From: RPRB01 sp035519675
GTDB lineage: Bacteria; Myxococcota; Myxococcia; Myxococcales; Myxococcaceae
DNA length: 64,000 bases
Reading direction: 5' to 3'
Assembly (NCBI GenBank): GCA_035519675.1
Contig: DATIWB010000001.1
Location: 124,001-188,000, forward strand
Shown here: positions 9,801-18,861 of the stretch, piece after piece
Numbering within the stretch: the stretch's first letter is position 1
How the letters are laid out: every line of letters begins with the position of its first letter
Notes under the pieces: model-generated
Told to the model about the DNA's origin: nothing
Database searches by the model: none
What the model saw: the letters and a program-made list of their open reading frames with translations, nothing else
Translations under genes and position numbers: made by a program

Positions 9801-9908
9801 CGGCTGGTGACCCCGGTGGTCTACGAGCTGCTCGCGCCGGAGGTCGAGCTCGAGCCGGCAGCGGCCAGCCCCGCTCCCGAACAGCTCGCGGAGCGGATCG
9901 CCGCCTGA
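6807..9908 (+). CDS. RND (AcrB/HAE1-type) efflux transporter, inner membrane
   Basis: This protein of about 1033 residues is normal length for a trimeric AcrB-type proton/drug antiporter. It has the duplicated plan: one transmembrane helix near residue 15, a periplasmic loop of about 300 residues, a six-helix bundle at about 330-530, then the same again. The proton relay is visible: the Asp pair in GLLVDDSIVVVEN (helix 4) and the Lys in GIEVKNSILLVDF (helix 10). The ATG at 6807 has GAGG at the right distance; a GTG at 6795 overlaps the adaptor stop and was rejected. The substrate is unknown. A frame of about 960 codons on the opposite strand is a composition artefact. Confidence 0.93.
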   Translation: MNLAAFSVRRWQFTVVVFGMLAALGGSSLLSIPKAEDPSFPYPNFAIAVIYPGAVPTDLEKLVVDPIEAKLKALEDVKTLKAEMSDGLAVLNLEFNAGTDPDRKYDDVLRELNALRPTLPADLQSIEVKKFNASNVNILQAALVSDTASYRELQEMADRLKKRLDTVPGTKDASRWAYPVQEVRVALDLERLAALGITPLQIIGAIQATNANIPAGSVDVGKRKFNVKTSGDYASIAQVEDTVVAARGEALVRLRDVAQVELRDSEPTHLGRFDGRRAVFVTVAQRDGQNIFQTRKGLEKQLADFGSELPGSVRLEVGFDQARNVAHRLDGFVRDFGLAIALVLLTLLPLGWRAALVVMISIPLSLAIGVAALHLTGFSINQLSIVGFVIALGLLVDDSIVVVENITRFLREGHSRTEAAVEATRQIGVSVLGCTATLVFAFLPLLFLPGAPGLFIRSMPMAVVFTVLASLFVSLTIIPFLASLMLRREEHPEGNWFLRTLNRAVDLSYRRVLHRALARPWLTVGVAAALFAGSVALVPLIGFSLFPKAGLPQFRVMVETPDGSNLGATDQAVRFVEDQLTGRREVRSVMANVGEGNPRIYYNVSPKNQKANTAEVFVTTADLHPAEMARFIAELRGRFSRYPGAKIELKEFENGPPLDAPVAVRVIGERFEVLEPLAAEVEKLLLETPGTTYVRNPSTERKADLRVAIDREKAGLQGVALVDLDRSVRMGLAGIEVGRYRAEGQVDEAYKINVMLPRADERPSLDALDRVYVPSALGGQVPLGQLSHLELEGSPTTINHYNKERSITLTSDVLPGYNTDKVTRSVLAKVASLKLPPGYRIVPAGEYESRQESFGGLGSAIIVAAFGVLAVLVLEFRTFKSTAIVASVIPLGIIGGVLALGLTGNTLSFTAAIGFIALIGIEVKNSILLVDFTNQLRAKGTGLREAIEQAGKTRFIPILLTTATALGGLLPLALENSSLYSPLAWVIIGGLLSSTLLTRLVTPVVYELLAPEVELEPAAASPAPEQLAERIAA

Positions 9909-9949
9909 GTGTGATGGCCAGCCCCGCGGGGACGTGAGACGGTCGGCGC

Positions 9950-10588
9950 ATGGCCGACCTGACCCTGTGGGTGGACGCGTTCTGGATCAGTCCCTACGCC
10001 TTCTCGTCCTTCGTGGCGCTGGAGGAGAAGAAGCTCGCCTTCGACGTGGAGGAGGTGGCGATGCACCGGGCGGAATCTCGCGCGCCCGAGTACGCCCGCC
10101 GGTCGCTGACCGCGCGGATCCCCATGCTCCGGCACGGGGACTTCCACCTCTCCGAGTCGAGCGCCATCGCCGAGTACCTGGAGGAGGCGTTCCCCGGCTC
10201 GCCGCGTCTGCTTCCCCAGGACCTCCAGCAGCGGGCCCGCGCCCGGCAGGTCATGGCCTGGGTGCGGAGCGATCTGATGCCCATCCGCGAGGAGCGCTCC
10301 GCGGAGACCCTGTTCTACGCCCCGGCCACCGAGCCGCTCTCCAGCAAGGCGCAGCAGGCCGCGGCCAAGCTCCTCGCGGCCACCGACGCGCTCCTCGCCC
10401 CGGGGGCGACCTCGCTGTTCGGGAAGTTCACCATCGCCGACGCCGATTTGACCTTCATGCTCCAGCGGCTGGGGAAGAGCGGTCACCCGCTCGGGGACAA
10501 GGTGCAGCGCCTCGTGGACGCGGTCTGGTCACGACCGAGCGTGCGGAAGTGGGTCGAACGGAAGCGGCCGGCCTTCGTCCCGTACTAG
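9950..10588 (+). CDS. glutathione S-transferase, YfcF-like
   Basis: This 212-residue protein has a thioredoxin-like N-terminal domain (about 1-80) with a cis-Pro region ARIPML and the glutathione-contacting LSESSAIAEYLEE, followed by an all-helical C-terminal domain with FTIADADLTFML. The opening LWVDAFWISPYAFSSFVALEEK resembles E. coli YfcF, a GST with disulfide-bond oxidoreductase activity in oxidative stress. It starts 42 bases after the RND pump on the same strand and could be read with it, which would fit a stress or detoxification role. It converges on the terC-like gene, with about 19 bases between them. Confidence 0.85.
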   Translation: MADLTLWVDAFWISPYAFSSFVALEEKKLAFDVEEVAMHRAESRAPEYARRSLTARIPMLRHGDFHLSESSAIAEYLEEAFPGSPRLLPQDLQQRARARQVMAWVRSDLMPIREERSAETLFYAPATEPLSSKAQQAAAKLLAATDALLAPGATSLFGKFTIADADLTFMLQRLGKSGHPLGDKVQRLVDAVWSRPSVRKWVERKRPAFVPY

Positions 10589-10607
10589 CCGCCAAGTAGC
10601 CCGGGCC

Positions 10608-11375
10608 TCATCCCTCCGGCGCGGGGCGCTCCGCCTCGAACGGCCCGTGCAGCTTCACCGGCGCCTGCCGCGCGCGGAGCTTGAGGTTCAGCAGCTCCAC
10701 CCCGAGCGAGAAGGCCATCGCGAAGTACACGTAGCCCTTGGGGATGTGCTGGCCCATTCCGTCCGCCACCAGCACCACGCCGATCAGGATCAGGAACGAC
10801 AGGGCGAGGATCTTGAGACTGGGGTGCCGCTCGACGAAGGCGCTGATCGACCTGGCGAAGACCAGCATCACCAGCACCGCGATGACCACCGCGGCGACCA
10901 TGATCGACAGCGCCCGGGCCATTCCCAGCGCGGTGATCACCGAGTCGATCGAGAACACCAGGTCCAGCAGGACGATCTGGGTCACCACCGCGGCGAAGGC
11001 CACCCGCATGGGCCGGCGGGGCCCCGAGTGGTCGACCTCCATCCGGTCGAAGATCTCGTGGGTCGCCTTCCCCACCAGGAACAGGCCGCCGCCGATGAGG
11101 ATCAGGTCGCGCCCGCTGAAGCCCTCGCCGAAGACGGTGAACAGGTCCCGCTGCAGGGTCACCAGCCAGGACATCGCCAGCAGCAGCAGGACCCGCATCA
11201 GGAGCGCCAGCCCGAGCCCCAGCCGGCGAGCCAGCGGCTGACGCTCCGGCGGCAGCTTGGCGGTCATGATCGAGAGGAAGACCAGGTTGTCGATCCCCAG
11301 CACCACCTCGAGGGCGGTGAGCGTCAGCAAGCTGATCCAGCCGTCGAGGCGCAGAAAGGGTGCGAGGTCGAACAT
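10608..11375 (-). CDS. TerC family integral membrane protein
   Basis: This 255-residue protein has about seven transmembrane helices and the TerC acidic intramembrane motifs: LEVVLGIDNLVFL in the first helix pair and DLVFSIDSVITALGM in the middle. Family members (Alx, MntX, TerC) are linked to manganese export and metal or pH stress. Many have a yybP-ykoY manganese riboswitch upstream, but only 27 bases separate this gene from the next one upstream, so there is no room for one here. It is probably the last gene of a same-strand run with the hypothetical gene and the aminotransferase. Confidence 0.88.
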   Translation of the reverse strand: MFDLAPFLRLDGWISLLTLTALEVVLGIDNLVFLSIMTAKLPPERQPLARRLGLGLALLMRVLLLLAMSWLVTLQRDLFTVFGEGFSGRDLILIGGGLFLVGKATHEIFDRMEVDHSGPRRPMRVAFAAVVTQIVLLDLVFSIDSVITALGMARALSIMVAAVVIAVLVMLVFARSISAFVERHPSLKILALSFLILIGVVLVADGMGQHIPKGYVYFAMAFSLGVELLNLKLRARQAPVKLHGPFEAERPAPEG

Positions 11376-11402
11376 GGGATCGGCAACGTAACCACCGGTG
11401 GG

Positions 11403-11819
11403 TCAGAACTGCTCTTCCTCGGGAGGGGGCGGCTCCTCCCCCGTCCCGCCTTCCCCACCCTGCCGGGCCTGCTCCGCCTCGATGGCCGCCAGCAGCGCCC
11501 GCTCCTTGTCGTGGAAGCGGGCCTTGCCCGGGTCGGCCAGCGTCCGGCGCGCTCCCGTGGCGTAGAACTCGAGATCCTGAGCGTTCGCTCCCTGGATGGG
11601 CATGCCGCGACTGCGGCCGTACGGTGGGAAGACCGTCGGCGGTTCGCCCGGGGACCCGGAAGGCGCACGCCGCGAAGGAGCGGCACGGACCCCACCCTCG
11701 CCACCGATGGTGAGCTCGGTCAGACGCACGCTGAAGCCATCACCGCGGCGCACGGCGGTTCCGACCTGCACCTGCTCGACGGTGCCATCCGCACGCGTGA
11801 CCGACACCGTCACCGGCAT
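11403..11819 (-). CDS. conserved hypothetical protein
   Basis: This protein of about 138 residues has no family I can name. The N-terminus (MPVTVSVTRADGTVEQVQVGTAVRRGDGFSV) reads as a small beta structure, the middle is a low-complexity Pro/Arg/Gly linker, and the C-terminal third is a charged helix ending in PPPPEEEQF. There is no signal peptide or membrane segment, so it is probably cytoplasmic. The ATG at 11819 was preferred because the protein reads naturally from MPVTV; in-frame ATGs at 11834 and 11846 are possible. It sits between the aminotransferase and terC-like genes on the same strand. Confidence 0.5.
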   Translation of the reverse strand: MPVTVSVTRADGTVEQVQVGTAVRRGDGFSVRLTELTIGGEGGVRAAPSRRAPSGSPGEPPTVFPPYGRSRGMPIQGANAQDLEFYATGARRTLADPGKARFHDKERALLAAIEAEQARQGGEGGTGEEPPPPEEEQF

Positions 11820-11892
11820 CTCGTTCTCGCGCATGGCCCGTGGCATCCCACCCTCCAGAAGCCGCTGTCAACGGCGCACGCCGGTCCCGGTT

Positions 11893-13161
<1,269 letters not shown>

Positions 13162-13278
13162 GAAGGCCCACGACTCTATCACCCCGGCTGCCACCGGCGT
13201 GCATCGAGCCAATCCGGTGCTGACATCCGAATCAAGCCGAGGGACGATGCGGGCCTCTTCACGCCGGAGGGGGAAACC

Positions 13279-15438
13279 GTGGACCGCGTCGACCGCAGGA
13301 CGATCCTGAAGAGCATCGCGGTGATGGCCGCCGCCTCGGCCTTTCCGGCCTGCGGCGACGGGGGCGAGGAGATCGGCACCGAGGCCGATGCCACCCTGCG
13401 CTTTCCCCAGGGAGTGGCCTCGGGAGATCCACGGCAGAACACCGTCGTCCTCTGGACCCGGGTGGTGAACGCCGGGCGGACCCCGGTGGACCTGCCGCTC
13501 CGGCTCGAGGTGGCGGTCGACCCGGACTTCACCCAGCTGGTGGTGCAGAAGGACGATCTTCCGGCAACCCTGGCCCACGACGGGTGCATCAAGGTCCGCG
13601 TGAAGCGCCTCTCGCCCGCCTCCACCTACTACTACCGGTTCAGCGTGGTGATGGGCCAGACGCGGTACCGCTCGACGACGGGTCGGACCCGGACCGCGCC
13701 CGAGGCCTCGGCGGACGTCCAGGTCCGCTTCGCCGTCGCCAACTGCCAGGACTACGTGGGCCGGTACTGGAACAGCTACCAGCAGCTGCTCACCACCGCG
13801 CCACACCACCTCGACTTCTTCCTCTCCATCGGCGACTACATCTACGAGACCACCGCGGCGAGCTTCCAGAGCCCCGCCTCGAGTCGGAAGGTGGCCTTCA
13901 GCAACACCTCCGAGGCGATCGACCTCGGCAGCGGGAACTTCGCGGCGAGGAGCGTGGGGAACTACCGCGACCTCTACCGCACCTACCGCAGCGACCCGCT
14001 GCTCCAGCAGGTCCACGCCCGCTGGCCGATCATCGTCACCTGGGACGACCACGAGTACTCCGACGACTGCTGGGGCTCAGTGGCCACCTACTTCAACGGC
14101 CGGAAGAACGAGCGCGACGACGAGCGGCGCCGCAACGCCGAGCAGGCGTTCTTCGAGTACCTGCCGGTCGACGAGGGCACGCCGGGGAGCGACCCGAGCG
14201 CCGACGTGGTGACGACGGAGCGCGCGCAGCTCTACCCGAACCAGAAGCTGTGGCGGAGGTTCACCTTCGGCAAGCACCTCGAGCTGGTGATGACCGACTT
14301 CCGCAGCTTCCGCCCGGACCATCCCATCCCGGAGGACGCGTTCCCCGGGACGGTGGTCGCCGACCAGGCGACGCTGGTGGGCCTCCTCGGCCAGGCGCGA
14401 TTCGACGCCAGCTTCCCGGTGGGCGTCGCCGAGTACCTCGACGTGGATCAGCCGGCGCAGGACGCGCTCAAGTCGGCGCTGCTCGGCGTGGCCGCGGCCG
14501 GCGCGGTGCAGGCGGGCCTGTCCCCGGCCGATGCCGCGGCGTGGGCCCGGCGCGTCATCCACGGGAACCTGGCAGTGCTGGTCATCAACCAGATGCTCGC
14601 CGCCTTCAACCAGGCGCCCATCGACCCCAGCGGGCTGCCCCGCGGTCTGTTCTACGCGCTGATCGGCAAGCAGTCGTTCTTCAGCCAGTACGGGGCGCGC
14701 TACGTGGTGGTGAAGGACAGCTACGACCTCTACACCGCCCTGCTGTATGCCAAGACCGCGAAGGCAAGCGAGAACGCGTTCGGCACCGAGCAGGAGGGCT
14801 TCATCCTCGACCGGCTCACCAGGTCCACCGCCACCCACAAGGTGCTGGTGAGCAGCGTGTCGCTCATCTCGATGCAGCTCGACCTGACCCACCTGCCCGG
14901 GGTGCCGGTGCAGTTCGCGCGGAACTTCTACTTCGACGTGGACCAGTGGGACGGGTTCCCCAACAAGCGCGCCGAGCTCTACGCGAAGCTCTCCGGGGTG
15001 CAGAACCTGATCGCGCTCTCGGGTGACATCCATGGCTCGTTCGCCGGGAACGAGAAGGCCAGTGCGCCGAAGATCGCCCTGCTGACCTCGCCGGCCATCA
15101 GCTCCCAGACGCTGGGCGAGGAGGTCGGCAGCGCGGTGACCACCTTCAGCTCCGACCCCGCCTTCCAGCCCGGCGGTGCGGTGTACAACGCGCTGGTGGG
15201 TGGGCTCCCGCTGCTCCTTCAGGCGAGCACCGGTGGGGCGATCAAGTTCGTCAACACCGACGCGCACGGCTTCCTCACCCTGGCGTTCGACGGGAGCAAG
15301 GCGCGGGCGACGTTCAGCCTCATCCCGGCGAGCGAGGTGACGGTGGACTACTCGAAGCAACCGGCCTCCGCGCTACAGGCGAAGGTCAACACCGTGGCCT
15401 TCGACGTGGCGGGCGGGCAGCTGACGTCCGTACCGTAG
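13279..15438 (+). CDS. PhoD-like alkaline phosphatase/phosphodiesterase, Tat-exported
   Basis: This 719-residue protein starts at GTG (13279), with GGAGGGGG six bases upstream. The N-terminus VDRVDRRTILKS...AVMAAASAFPACGDGG is a Tat signal with a possible lipobox Cys. An Ig-like PhoD N-terminal domain follows (FPQGVASGDPRQNTVVLWTRV, about 40-140), then the metallophosphatase core: ANCQDY, SIGDYIYE, TWDDHEYSDD and, near residue 580, ALSGDIHGSF. These Asp/Asn/His residues bind Ca/Fe in PhoD enzymes, which cleave phosphodiesters and phosphomonoesters outside the cytoplasm. It is longer than typical PhoD (about 550 residues) because of an insert at about residues 390-450. A Pho-box was not evident. 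Confidence 0.87.
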   Translation: MDRVDRRTILKSIAVMAAASAFPACGDGGEEIGTEADATLRFPQGVASGDPRQNTVVLWTRVVNAGRTPVDLPLRLEVAVDPDFTQLVVQKDDLPATLAHDGCIKVRVKRLSPASTYYYRFSVVMGQTRYRSTTGRTRTAPEASADVQVRFAVANCQDYVGRYWNSYQQLLTTAPHHLDFFLSIGDYIYETTAASFQSPASSRKVAFSNTSEAIDLGSGNFAARSVGNYRDLYRTYRSDPLLQQVHARWPIIVTWDDHEYSDDCWGSVATYFNGRKNERDDERRRNAEQAFFEYLPVDEGTPGSDPSADVVTTERAQLYPNQKLWRRFTFGKHLELVMTDFRSFRPDHPIPEDAFPGTVVADQATLVGLLGQARFDASFPVGVAEYLDVDQPAQDALKSALLGVAAAGAVQAGLSPADAAAWARRVIHGNLAVLVINQMLAAFNQAPIDPSGLPRGLFYALIGKQSFFSQYGARYVVVKDSYDLYTALLYAKTAKASENAFGTEQEGFILDRLTRSTATHKVLVSSVSLISMQLDLTHLPGVPVQFARNFYFDVDQWDGFPNKRAELYAKLSGVQNLIALSGDIHGSFAGNEKASAPKIALLTSPAISSQTLGEEVGSAVTTFSSDPAFQPGGAVYNALVGGLPLLLQASTGGAIKFVNTDAHGFLTLAFDGSKARATFSLIPASEVTVDYSKQPASALQAKVNTVAFDVAGGQLTSVP

Positions 15439-15444
15439 GTCAGG

Positions 15445-15471
15445 GCGGCCGCACCCAGCTAGGGCGGCCGC
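15445..15471. terminator. possible bidirectional hairpin between convergent genes
   Basis: Two copies of the self-complementary octamer GCGGCCGC (15445-15452 and 15464-15471) can pair with each other across an 11-base loop. The site lies between the stops of two convergent genes at 15438 and 15497. There is no T-tract on either strand, so if it terminates transcription it is not a classical intrinsic terminator. Confidence 0.3.
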
Positions 15472-15496
15472 AGTCGAGGTCCAGGTCGAGGTGTCG

Positions 15497-16219
15497 TCAG
15501 GCGGGCTCAGGCACGCTCCGGACGCGCGGCAGCGGCGGCTCCGGCCACTCCCCCTCGAGGGCCGGATGGCCCGGTTCACTGGAGGCACGGAGCCGGAGCC
15601 CTCCGGCGGAGAAGCCGGGCCCGGGCCGGGCGCCGCGGGCGAGCCGCTCCACCACGCTCCAGCACAGCCCGACCGCCTCGGACTCCGCCTCGGCGGGCAC
15701 CCGGTGGAGTCGCAGGTCCGGCCGGCCGAACTTCCGCAGCCCGCGCGTCTCCACCAGCCCGCTCCGGGCCCGCACCGAGACGTGCGCCCGCACCGCTGGA
15801 CGCACCCCGGTGAGGACCTCGCCGCGGAAGCCGGCCGGAGTCCACCAGCGCTGCGCCTCGACGTCGAGCACCGCCGCCGCGCCGGCCTCCAGCAGGGCGG
15901 CCAGCACCGACTCGGCGTCGCGGAGATGACCGAGGTCGGGCGGATCGGCCCGCTGCCCGCGGAGCACCGCGAAGTCCGGCGCGCCCCGCACCAGGGCGGC
16001 GAGCGCCGGCTGACCGTCCTCTCCGGCGTCGGTGGCTCCCACCAGAGGCTCGACCCACTGCCGCGCCTCGCCCTGCGGGTGCACGGTGAGCGACAGGCCG
16101 GAGGGCGTGGGCGGGAGCCGCACCGGGCCGAGCGCTCCGAAGACGAGGTAGAAGAGCGAGGCGTCCCCGCCACCGGGCTCGAAGGCAGGCCTCGACCAGT
16201 CTTCCTTCGCGACGGCCAT
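15497..16219 (-). CDS. hypothetical protein
   Basis: This protein of about 240 residues has no family I recognise. It reads like a globular cytoplasmic protein: AFEPGGGDASLFYLVFGALG near the start, ALLEAGAAAVLDVEAQRWWTP near residue 120, RPAVRAHVSVRARSGLVETRGLRKFGRPDLRL near 145, then GLCWSVVERLARG. The general layout recalls DUF4261-type proteins, but I would not name it. The ATG at 16219 (MAVAKEDW) was preferred over 16300, whose extra 27 residues are low complexity. Codon use is like its neighbours. Another long frame on the same strand is Arg/Ser-rich and is taken as a shadow. Confidence 0.55.
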   Translation of the reverse strand: MAVAKEDWSRPAFEPGGGDASLFYLVFGALGPVRLPPTPSGLSLTVHPQGEARQWVEPLVGATDAGEDGQPALAALVRGAPDFAVLRGQRADPPDLGHLRDAESVLAALLEAGAAAVLDVEAQRWWTPAGFRGEVLTGVRPAVRAHVSVRARSGLVETRGLRKFGRPDLRLHRVPAEAESEAVGLCWSVVERLARGARPGPGFSAGGLRLRASSEPGHPALEGEWPEPPLPRVRSVPEPA

Positions 16220-16364
16220 CAGACCGGGCCTCTCGTCTTCTGAACCCCGCACGGGCAGAGATGTTCCGTGGCTACCGGACCCGCTCGACGGGGCGCGCAC
16301 GGGCCGGTGAACTCCGGGTGCCCGTCCTGTGTCGGAGGCGACGGTCCCCCCCGCCCCAACACCC

Positions 16365-17594
16365 TCAGCCCGAGGGTCGCAGCCGCTCCAGGCACACCCG
16401 GTGATGCCGCAGAACGCTGCGGGCGTAGGCGCCGGTGCTGTAACCCCGCCGCAACTTGGGGCTCTTCAGCTGCAGCTCGGGGACCGCGGCAGCGGGCAGG
16501 GGACTGCCGAGCTGCTCGCGGTGGATGCGCCGGAGCGCGAGGTAGCTGGGGGTCTCCTCGAAGCCCTGCTCCTTGCCCCTCTCGAGGTCCTGCCGGAGTC
16601 GCCCCTCGGGCAACGCCGGGACGAAGCGCTCGCGGAAGACGCGGAAGGCCCGCAGCGTCTCGCTGTCCTCGGCCGTGGGCCGCCCGTCCGGGCCGTAGGC
16701 CAGGAGGTCCCCGTCGGTGGCGAGCGGAAGCCCGGTGAGCTGGGCCAGCCCCCGCTGCACCGCGGCGTTGCGGGAGGCGTACTGGCCGGCGTTGTAGTCG
16801 GCGAACCGGTAGAGCACGTCCCCGTCGGTCAGCGGGTAGCCCCAGAGCCGGGGAACCCCGAAGCGGAGCCCCCCGGCACGGGTGTAGAGCGCATCGCGCA
16901 CCGCCTCCTCCTCGCCGGGCCAGCCGCGGCTCCGCGCGTAGTCCACCGCCCAGCGGACGCTCACCTGCATCGAGCCCGCAGTGGTGACGGGGTTCAGGTC
17001 CTCGAGCCGGCGGCCCCGGAAGAGCGTGTCGAGCAGGTTGGCGGTGGCGAGCATCGCCGGGTGCTCGCGCCGCTCCGCCTCGAGCATGTCTCGGAACAGG
17101 AGATCCAGCTCACGCTCGGTCCGTAGCCGCCGGATGCGCTGATCGAACGTGCGCTTGTCGCCCGCTGCCCGGGCCTTGAGGAGCCGCTCCATCGCCGGGG
17201 GGCCGAGGGGGCCGAAGCGCTCCGCCTCCTCCTTCAACCGGGTCCGGACCAGCGCGCCCAGGTTCGCCACCGGCGGGTCGGCCTGGAAGCCTGACTCCTG
17301 CTGCAGCACCGCCACCACCCCGCAGACCCGGACCGCGTCCGGGACCAGACCCGCGTCGGCGAAGGCGGCGAGGGTGTCCTTCGCCCATCCGTCCGGGTCG
17401 CCCACTCCCTCCGGGAAGGCGGCCCGGACCTGGGCGGGCCCGAGCGGAGGCGGCGGCCGCGCCGGGGGCGGAGGGGGTGGCGGCGCCTCGTGGCATGCCG
17501 TGGCCGCCGCGAGCAGCACCGCGGTCGCCCACCCACGGGAGCGAAACACGGGCTGCCCAGGGGGAGGAACACAGCGAGCGGCGCTCGACATCAC
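16365..17594 (-). CDS. DUF1615 family lipoprotein, lytic transglycosylase-like
   Basis: This 409-residue protein has a lipoprotein signal (VLLAAATAC, Cys near residue 34) followed by a Pro-rich tether. The body has VLQQESGFQADPPVANLGALVR near residue 92, whose ESGF recalls the catalytic Glu of lytic transglycosylases, plus LNPVTTAGSMQVSV and FADYNAGQYASRNAAVQ further on, the SLT-like signature of DUF1615 proteins. It probably cleaves or binds peptidoglycan at the inner face of the outer membrane; activity of the family is not established. It is divergent from the MFS transporter with about 39 bases between starts, so their promoters must overlap. Confidence 0.8.
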   Translation of the reverse strand: MMSSAARCVPPPGQPVFRSRGWATAVLLAAATACHEAPPPPPPPARPPPPLGPAQVRAAFPEGVGDPDGWAKDTLAAFADAGLVPDAVRVCGVVAVLQQESGFQADPPVANLGALVRTRLKEEAERFGPLGPPAMERLLKARAAGDKRTFDQRIRRLRTERELDLLFRDMLEAERREHPAMLATANLLDTLFRGRRLEDLNPVTTAGSMQVSVRWAVDYARSRGWPGEEEAVRDALYTRAGGLRFGVPRLWGYPLTDGDVLYRFADYNAGQYASRNAAVQRGLAQLTGLPLATDGDLLAYGPDGRPTAEDSETLRAFRVFRERFVPALPEGRLRQDLERGKEQGFEETPSYLALRRIHREQLGSPLPAAAVPELQLKSPKLRRGYSTGAYARSVLRHHRVCLERLRPSG

Positions 17595-17633
17595 GTCGGC
17601 CCGACGTTACCCCCGGTCCCTCCGGCTTCCTGC

Positions 17634-18848
17634 ATGACCTGGCGCGCGCTCAATCCCTGGTCTGGCCTGGCGGGTCTTGCCCGAGACAGCTGGCTGCTCG
17701 CCCTGGCCACCCTGGTGAACCGCGCCGGGACGATGGTCATCCCTTTCCTGGCGCTCCACTTCACCCGGAACCTCGGGTTCTCGGCCGCCCAGGCGGGGCT
17801 GGCGCTGGCGGCGTACGGCATCGTCTCGCTCCTCACCTCACCCTTCGCCGGGCGGCTCGCGGATCGGATCGGCGCCCAGCGCATCCTCACCCTGTCGCTG
17901 ACGCTCGGCGGGCTCGGGTTCTGGGCCCTGCCGCTGCTCCGGACACTGCCCCAGGTGCTGGCCGGGATGGTGGTGCTCTCGGCGGTGTCGGAGGCGATGC
18001 GTCCGGCGACCCTGGCGCTGGTGAGCGACCTGGCCCGGCCGGAGCACCGCCGGCAGGCCTTCGCGCTCAACCGTCTGGCCATCAATCTCGGGATGAGCGT
18101 CGGTCCGGCGCTCGGAGGCGTCCTCGCCGCCCACTCGTTCCAGATGCTGTTCTGGGTCGACGGGGCGACGTCGATCGCCGCGGCGCTGGTGCTGCTGCTG
18201 TTCCCCCTGCGAGTGCATTCGGTCGAGGCACACGCCGGAGCGCCGCCGTCGCTCGGGGCCATCGCCGATCGCCGCCTGCGCTACGTCGTCCTCTGCCTGC
18301 TCCCCGTGCTGCTGGTCTTCTTCCAGCACGAGGGGCCACTGCCGGTGTGGATGGTGGACCAGCTCGGGCTCTCCACCCGGAGCTTCGGCCTGCTCTTCAC
18401 CCTGAACACCTTGCTGATCGTGTTCCTCGAGGTGCGGCTGAACACGGTGACCGCGCACTGGAGCCCGGCCCGCGCACTCTCGGTGGGCTCGGCGCTGTGC
18501 ACGGTGGGCTTCGGTGCCCTGGCGTTCCTCACCAGCTACTGGGGAATCGTGGCCACGGTGGTGGTCTGGACCTTCGGGGAGATGATCCTCTTCCCCTCGA
18601 TGGCGGCGTACGTCTCGGAGCTCGCCCCGCCGGCGCGGCGGGGCGAGTACATGGGCTTCTACTCGATGACCTTCGGCATCGGGTTCACGGTCGGGCCGTG
18701 GGCCGGGCTGAGCGTGCTCGGTGCCGCCGGCGCGCGGGCGCTGTGGCTCTCGTGCCTCGCGGTGGGCGCAGTGTCGACCTTGCTGCTGGCCCGGATCCGC
18801 TCCGAGGCCCGGGCGCCCGTGGCGAGCCAGGTTCCCGCGACGGGGTGA
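17634..18848 (+). CDS. MFS transporter (MdtH-like)
   Basis: This 404-residue protein has about twelve hydrophobic helices and no obvious large soluble domain. The motif A region between helices 2 and 3 reads GRLADRIGAQRIL. The gene is open well upstream, but the ATG at 17634 (MTWRALNPWSGLAGLARDSWLL) places the first helix correctly. Family members are proton-driven drug or metabolite exporters; the substrate cannot be inferred. It converges on the ATP-grasp/NodB gene, whose stop lies 13 bases away. Confidence 0.87.
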   Translation: MTWRALNPWSGLAGLARDSWLLALATLVNRAGTMVIPFLALHFTRNLGFSAAQAGLALAAYGIVSLLTSPFAGRLADRIGAQRILTLSLTLGGLGFWALPLLRTLPQVLAGMVVLSAVSEAMRPATLALVSDLARPEHRRQAFALNRLAINLGMSVGPALGGVLAAHSFQMLFWVDGATSIAAALVLLLFPLRVHSVEAHAGAPPSLGAIADRRLRYVVLCLLPVLLVFFQHEGPLPVWMVDQLGLSTRSFGLLFTLNTLLIVFLEVRLNTVTAHWSPARALSVGSALCTVGFGALAFLTSYWGIVATVVVWTFGEMILFPSMAAYVSELAPPARRGEYMGFYSMTFGIGFTVGPWAGLSVLGAAGARALWLSCLAVGAVSTLLLARIRSEARAPVASQVPATG

Positions 18849-18861
18849 GGCGGCGCCCCGC

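Noticed and set aside
11376..11402. Possible manganese riboswitch before the terC-like gene
   Set aside because: Only 27 bases are available between genes, too few for a yybP-ykoY fold.
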